DNA of 64,000 nt from Betaproteobacteria bacterium (GTDB taxonomy: Bacteria > Pseudomonadota > Gammaproteobacteria > Burkholderiales > Rhodocyclaceae): assembly GCA_016720065.1 (NCBI GenBank), contig JADJXY010000001.1, positions 372,001-436,000 on the forward strand, written 5' to 3'. Under the pieces are notes generated by a model. That model worked only from the letters and a program-made list of their open reading frames with translations, was not told where the DNA came from and made no database searches. The translations under genes and the position numbers were made by a program. Of the stretch, positions 59,496-64,000 are shown piece by piece (position 1 is the first letter of the stretch; each line of letters starts with the position of its first letter).

Positions 59496-61298
59496 TTACG
59501 CCTGGGGCGTGACTTCCACCTGGGTCTCGAGCTTCTGACGCAGGCGGATGTGCAGTTCGCGCAGTTGCTTCTCGTCGACGCCGGAGGGGGCGTCGGTGAG
59601 CAGGCACTGGGCGCGCTGGGTCTTGGGGAAGGCGATGACGTCGCGGATGGATTCGGCCCCGGTCATCATGGTGACGATGCGGTCGAGGCCGAAGGCCAGG
59701 CCGCCGTGGGGCGGGGCGCCGTACTTCAGGGCGTCGAGGAGGAAGCCGAACTTGGCCTGTTGCTCCTCGGGCCCGATGGCCAGGGCCTTGAAGACGGTTT
59801 CCTGAACGTCGGCGCGGTGGATACGCACCGAGCCGCCGCCCAGTTCCCAGCCGTTCAGCGCCAGATCGTAGGCCTTGGCCAGGCACTTGCCGGGATCGCT
59901 CGTCAGCAGATCCATGTGCTCGTCCTTGGGGCTGGTGAAGGGGTGGTGGCAGGCGGTCCAGCGCTTGGATTCGTCGTCGTATTCGAACATGGGGAAATCG
60001 ACGACCCACAGCGGTGCCCACTTGGCGCCGGTGACGAAGCCCTTTTCGTGGCCGATCTTGATGCGCAGCGCCCCAAGGGCGTCGTTGACGATCTTGGCCT
60101 TGTCGGCGCCGAAGAAGATGAGGTCGCCGGACTGGGCGCCGGTGCGCTCGATGACCGTGCGCAGCGAGGCTTCGGACAAGTTCTTGACGATGGGCGACTG
60201 GAGGCCGGTTTCATTGATCTGGGTGACGTCGTTGACCTTGATGTAGGCCAGGCCCTTGGCGCCATAGATGCCGACGAACTGGGTGTAGGCGTCGATTTCG
60301 CCGCGGGTCAGAGCGGTGCCGCCCGGGATGCGCATGGCGGCGATGCGGCCGCCTTCGCTGTTGGCGACGCCGGCGAAGACCTTGAAGGCGACGCCCTTGA
60401 AGGCGTCGGTGACTTCGGTCAGCTCCAGGGTGACGCGCAAATCCGGCTTGTCCGAGCCGAAGCGGTGCATGGCTTCGGCGTAGGTCATGCGCGGGAATTG
60501 CGGGAGATCGACGTCGATGGCTTCCTTGAAGACACGGCGGATCAACTGCTCCATCAGGGCGGTGATTTCGGCCTCGCCCATGAACGAGGTTTCGATATCG
60601 ACCTGGGTGAATTCCGGCTGGCGGTCGGCGCGCAAGTCTTCGTCACGGAAGCACTTGGTGATCTGGTAGTAGCGGTCGTAGCCGGCCACCATCAGCAGCT
60701 GTTTGAAGAGCTGGGGCGACTGCGGCAGGGCGAAGAATTGGCCGGGATGCACGCGGGACGGCACCAGATAATCGCGGGCACCTTCCGGGGTGGACTTGGT
60801 GAGCATCGGCGTTTCGACGTCGATGAAGCCGTTGTCGTCGAGGAAGCGGCGAAAGGCGCGGGCCGTCTTGTAACGCAGCATCAGGTTGTTCTGCATCTGC
60901 GGGCGGCGCAGGTCGATGACGCGGTGGGTCAGGCGCACGTTTTCGGAGAGATTTTCCTCATCCAACTGGAACGGGGGGGTGACGGACGGGTTGAGGACCT
61001 CGATCTCGTGGCAGAGCACTTCGATTTCGCCGGAAGCGAGGTTGGCATTGGTGGTGCCGGCCGGCCGGGGGCGCACCTTGCCGGTGATCTTGAGACAGAA
61101 CTCGTTGCGCACGGACTCGGCGATCTTGAAGGCGTCGGCCCGGTCCGGATCACAGACCACCTGGGCCAGGCCCTCGCGGTCCCGCAGGTCGATGAAGATC
61201 ACGCCCCCGTGGTCGCGGCGGCGATGGGCCCAGCCGCAAAGGGTGACGATCTGGCCGTCGAGGGTGGCGTTGAGTTGTCCGCAGTAGTGGCTACGCAT
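59496..61298 (-). CDS. aspS: Aspartyl-tRNA synthetase
   Basis: A 600-residue class II synthetase: OB anticodon domain (1-110), motif 2 F-R-D-E-D-L-R-A-D-R-Q-P-E-F-T-Q, a bacterial insertion domain (about 290-420) and motif 3 G-L-A-F-G-L-D-R. It overlaps the DUF502 gene by 8 bases. Confidence 0.98.
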   Translation of the reverse strand: MRSHYCGQLNATLDGQIVTLCGWAHRRRDHGGVIFIDLRDREGLAQVVCDPDRADAFKIAESVRNEFCLKITGKVRPRPAGTTNANLASGEIEVLCHEIEVLNPSVTPPFQLDEENLSENVRLTHRVIDLRRPQMQNNLMLRYKTARAFRRFLDDNGFIDVETPMLTKSTPEGARDYLVPSRVHPGQFFALPQSPQLFKQLLMVAGYDRYYQITKCFRDEDLRADRQPEFTQVDIETSFMGEAEITALMEQLIRRVFKEAIDVDLPQFPRMTYAEAMHRFGSDKPDLRVTLELTEVTDAFKGVAFKVFAGVANSEGGRIAAMRIPGGTALTRGEIDAYTQFVGIYGAKGLAYIKVNDVTQINETGLQSPIVKNLSEASLRTVIERTGAQSGDLIFFGADKAKIVNDALGALRIKIGHEKGFVTGAKWAPLWVVDFPMFEYDDESKRWTACHHPFTSPKDEHMDLLTSDPGKCLAKAYDLALNGWELGGGSVRIHRADVQETVFKALAIGPEEQQAKFGFLLDALKYGAPPHGGLAFGLDRIVTMMTGAESIRDVIAFPKTQRAQCLLTDAPSGVDEKQLRELHIRLRQKLETQVEVTPQA

Positions 61299-61950
61299 GA
61301 AGCTGTTCCGTTTTCAGTTGGGGTTTCGTTGCGCGATGGGGCGGCGGAGGGGCCACGACGCCCATCGAAATGATGTATTTGAGGGCTTCGTCGACGGTCA
61401 TGTCGAGCTCGACGACGCTGGAGGCCGGCATCATGAGGAAGAAGCCGGAGGTGGGGTTGGGGGTCGTCGGCACATAGACGCTGACGTAATCGCCGCCCAG
61501 GTGGTTGCGCACGTCGCCCCCCGGCTGCCCGGTAAGGAAGGCTATGGTCCAGCTGCCTTCCCGCGGGTACTGAACCAGCAGGGCCTTGCGGAAGGCATTG
61601 CCGTTGGGCGCGAAAAGAGTGTCGGAAACCTGCTTGACGCTGTTGTAGACCGAATTGACCACCGGGATGCGGGCCAAAAGCTTTTCCCACCAGGACACCA
61701 GCTTTTGCCCGATGAAGTTTGTCGCCAAGAACCCGGTCAGGAGGATCATGAGCAGGGTCAGGAGCGCGCCAGCCCCGGGGATCATGAAGCCTACGAGCTG
61801 CTGGGGGTGGAAGGCGGTCGGCAAGAGACGCAGGGATTGGTCCAGCGTATTGACGATCACCGACAGCACCCAGGCCGTGATGACCAGGGGAACCCAGATC
61901 ACCAGCCCGGTGATGAACCAGCGTTTGATCAATTGGCGGCGCACGCGCAA
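61291..61950 (-). CDS. DUF502 membrane protein
   Basis: A 219-residue protein with two membrane helices (about 12-32 and 57-77) and a soluble C-terminus with P-T-T-P-N-P-T-S-G-F and M-P-A-S-S-V, the DUF502 signature. No function is established. It lies between fmdB and aspS and overlaps both by 8 to 22 bases. Confidence 0.88.
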   Translation of the reverse strand: MRVRRQLIKRWFITGLVIWVPLVITAWVLSVIVNTLDQSLRLLPTAFHPQQLVGFMIPGAGALLTLLMILLTGFLATNFIGQKLVSWWEKLLARIPVVNSVYNSVKQVSDTLFAPNGNAFRKALLVQYPREGSWTIAFLTGQPGGDVRNHLGGDYVSVYVPTTPNPTSGFFLMMPASSVVELDMTVDEALKYIISMGVVAPPPPHRATKPQLKTEQLHA

Positions 61951-62204
61951 GCTCCAGTGCCGCCCTGGCAGGGGGGCGCACTTTCAGGCTTGGTTTCTGC
62001 GGGTTTTGCGGGGGGCGAAGAATTGCCTTTGAAGTCGGTGGCGTACCATCCGCTTCCCTTCAACTGGAAGCCGGCCGCAGACAACAGCTTTTGATAAGCA
62101 CTGGCGTTGCACTGAGGGCAGACGGTCAGCACGGGGTCACTCAATTTCTGCAGGTGTTCCTTCTGGAAACCACAGGCGTCGCAGCGATATTCGTAGATCG
62201 GCAT
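61929..62204 (-). CDS. FmdB-type zinc-ribbon protein
   Basis: A 91-residue protein. M-P-I-Y-E-Y-R-C-D-A-C-G and V-C-P-Q-C form a zinc ribbon; a Pro-rich linker and a C-terminal Cys cluster (C-Q-G-G-T-G-A-C-A-C) follow. It opens the fmdB-DUF502-aspS operon. The function is unknown. Confidence 0.9.
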   Translation of the reverse strand: MPIYEYRCDACGFQKEHLQKLSDPVLTVCPQCNASAYQKLLSAAGFQLKGSGWYATDFKGNSSPPAKPAETKPESAPPCQGGTGACACAAN

Positions 62205-62261
62205 GGGAATCCTCCAAAACCTTGAATTATAACCGATCGTTATCGTGTGCTGACGGTCCGG

Positions 62262-63125
62262 TCAGCGAATCGTGTCCAGGTAATACGCGGTGAGAGGTGC
62301 TCCCCACACCAGGGCAATCAGCCCGGCGGCGGCAAGATACGGGCCGAAAGGAATGGGGACCTGGCGACCGTGCCGGGCAAAAAAGATGAGCGACAGTCCA
62401 ACCAGCGCACCCACCAGGGACGACAACAGGATCACTACAGGCAGCAGCTGCCAACCCAGCCATGCGCCAATCGCGGCAAGCAGCTTGAAGTCCCCGAAAC
62501 CCATGCCTTCCTTGCCCGTGGCCAGCCGGAAGAGCCAATAGACCGACCAGAGCGAGAGATAGCCTGCCATTGCACCGATCACTGCCGATTGAAGGTCCGT
62601 GAAGGTACCGAACAGGTTGAAAGCGAGGCCCAGCCACACGAGGGGGAGGGTAATGCCGTCCGGGAGAAGTTGGGTGTCGAAATCAATGAGCGACAAGGCA
62701 ATCAGGGCCCAGAGCAGCGCCAGGGCTCCCAGGGTGGGCCATGGCGCCCCGAAGTGCCATGCGAGGCCGGCGGAACCGAGTGCAGTGAAGGCTTCGACCA
62801 GGGGGTAGCGGACAGAAATCGGGCTGCGGCAGGCCGAGCACCTGCGGCCGAGGAGGAGGTAGCTCAGAACCGGAATGTTCTCCAGCGCCGTGATGGCATG
62901 ACCACAGCTCGGGCAGCGGGAGCGGGGCCGAACGAGGTCGAAGGGCGCGTCGTCGGGGAGCCGAGTAGCCATTGCGTCGGAGCCGGCTTGCAATTCGGCA
63001 CACTGCGCTGCCCACTCCCGCTCCAGCATGCGCGGCAGGCGGTGAGCGACGACATTGAGGAAGCTGCCCACGCACAGGCCGAGCAGCCCCGCTACCGCGG
63101 CCAAGCCGCCCGGAGTTTCCAGCAT
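62262..63125 (-). CDS. pilD: Type IV prepilin peptidase PilD
   Basis: A 287-residue membrane aspartic protease and methylase. The zinc domain has two C-x-x-C pairs (C-P-S-C and C-S-A-C). Catalytic Asp residues are in S-L-I-D-F-D-T and G-F-G-D-F-K. It should process both Pil and MSHA prepilins because no other prepilin peptidase is in the window. ATG 63125 overlaps the pilC stop by one base. Confidence 0.96.
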   Translation of the reverse strand: MLETPGGLAAVAGLLGLCVGSFLNVVAHRLPRMLEREWAAQCAELQAGSDAMATRLPDDAPFDLVRPRSRCPSCGHAITALENIPVLSYLLLGRRCSACRSPISVRYPLVEAFTALGSAGLAWHFGAPWPTLGALALLWALIALSLIDFDTQLLPDGITLPLVWLGLAFNLFGTFTDLQSAVIGAMAGYLSLWSVYWLFRLATGKEGMGFGDFKLLAAIGAWLGWQLLPVVILLSSLVGALVGLSLIFFARHGRQVPIPFGPYLAAAGLIALVWGAPLTAYYLDTIR

Positions 63126-64000
63126 CAGCCGCCGACCACGGAACCCAGTTTGAAGATGGGCAGGTACATGGCGATGACCATGCCACCAATGAGGACGCCG
63201 AGGACGACCATGATCAGCGGCTCCATCATGCTCGACAGGGCGGCAACGGCATCATCCACTTCCGCCTCGAAGAAGTCGGCAACCTTGGAGAGCATCGAGT
63301 CCAGGGCGCCGGACTCCTCTCCGATGGCGACCATCTGAGTCACCATATTCGGGAAGAGGTTGGTATTCTGCATGGCGGTGGTGAGATTCGTTCCGGTCGA
63401 GACTTCGCCCTGAATGTTGCGGGTGGCAACCTTATACACGTAGTTCCCGGCTGCGCCCCCCACGGACTCCAGTGATTCCACCAGCGGGACACCGGCGCTG
63501 AACATGGTGGAGAGAGTCCGCGTCCATCGGGCGATGACAGACTTGCGGATGATGTCACCGAAGACAGGGGTCCGCAGGGCGTATCGGTCGAATGCGATTT
63601 GCATGGCCTCGGATCGTTTGTACGCCGCGAAGAAACCGTAGATACCGCCGCCTATGGCCCCAAATATGGCCCACCAATAGGCGACGAAATAGTCTGAAAT
63701 CGCGATGACGATGAGCGTCGGGGCGGGCAGATCTGCTCCAAAGCTCTTGAACACTTCCTTGAAGGCAGGGATCACAAAGATCATGATGATCGCCGTAATA
63801 ACGAAGGCGACGACGATGATGGTAAGCGGGTAGAACAACGCTGACTTGATCTTGGCCTTGATTGCCAGCATCTTCTCCTTGTAGGTCGCGAGCCTGTCCA
63901 GAAGACTGTCCAGTATGCCTGCCTGCTCGCCTGCGCCGACGAGATTGCAGTAGAGCGCGTCGAAGTAGAGCGGGTACTTGCGAAAGGCTTGGGAAAGGGA
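63125..64000 (-). CDS. pilC: Type IV pilus inner-membrane protein PilC, C-terminal part
   Basis: The frame is open to the right edge, so the N-terminal part is missing. The visible 291 codons hold the end of the first cytoplasmic domain (A-G-E-Q-A-G-I-L-D), membrane helices and the second repeat (M-F-S-A-G-V-P-L-V-E-S-L, I-G-E-E-S-G-A-L-D). With pilD this is the classical pilBCD locus, a system separate from MSHA. Confidence 0.95.
   Translation of the reverse strand, partial: SLSQAFRKYPLYFDALYCNLVGAGEQAGILDSLLDRLATYKEKMLAIKAKIKSALFYPLTIIVVAFVITAIIMIFVIPAFKEVFKSFGADLPAPTLIVIAISDYFVAYWWAIFGAIGGGIYGFFAAYKRSEAMQIAFDRYALRTPVFGDIIRKSVIARWTRTLSTMFSAGVPLVESLESVGGAAGNYVYKVATRNIQGEVSTGTNLTTAMQNTNLFPNMVTQMVAIGEESGALDSMLSKVADFFEAEVDDAVAALSSMMEPLIMVVLGVLIGGMVIAMYLPIFKLGSVVGG

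Noticed and set aside
59346..61373. A 675-codon plus-strand frame opposite aspS
   Set aside because: Shadow of aspS, which has all class II synthetase motifs.

Overview
The window is GC-rich, tightly packed chromosomal DNA from a betaproteobacterium. It is most likely a member of the Rhodocyclales (Azospira/Dechloromonas-like). This rests on gene content and neighbourhoods such as fmdB-DUF502-aspS, argB-HAD-slmA, rhodanese-grxC-secB-gpsA and engB-hemB; no database search was run. No rRNA or tRNA gene and no CRISPR array was seen, and no gap between genes exceeds about 300 bases.

Layout. 1-8.9 kb: 3' end of glgB, glucokinase, a Sel1-repeat protein, thyA, an M17 aminopeptidase, a PilZ-like protein, mogA, darP and pmbA. 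9.0-15.5 kb: a TRAP (TakP-like 2-oxo-acid) transporter locus with two tandem binding-protein genes, the first split by an IS5-family element, then dps and the permease genes dctM and dctQ on the other strand. 15.6-23.1 kb: a phosphatase, glyA-nrdR-ribD, and on the minus strand envC-ctpA-hypothetical-moeB. 23.2-28.7 kb: a dithiol ArsR regulator, rhodanese, grxC, secB, an SH3 protein, a frameshifted gpsA, a UPF0175/DUF3368 toxin-antitoxin-like pair, an alpha/beta hydrolase and trmL.

28.8-45.6 kb holds one long MSHA-type type IV pilus locus, mshE-G-(prepilin)-B-A-C-D-O-P-Q-I-(PilN-like)-J-K-L-M-N. A PglL-like O-oligosaccharyltransferase lies convergent to its end. The assembly ATPase MshE carries a complete c-di-GMP-binding MshEN motif pair, and a PilZ-like protein lies elsewhere in the window. 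47.4-54 kb: comF, bioB-bioC, msrPQ, an HDOD protein, a CBS protein and cytochrome c4. 54.1-64 kb: engB and hemB with a candidate minus-strand small RNA between them, slmA-HAD-argB, nudB-barstar-RNase, aspS-DUF502-fmdB, and pilD-pilC of a second type IV pilus system running off the right edge.

The observations most worth a second look are: the engB-hemB small RNA, whose loops are complementary to Shine-Dalgarno sequences; the regulatory architecture of the MSHA locus (a perfect operator-like dyad, an internal pilin promoter with a structured leader, and interlocking stems after mshA); an OxyR-like site placed precisely at the dps promoter; and a persulfide-sensor-like ArsR with its own operator upstream of a rhodanese.
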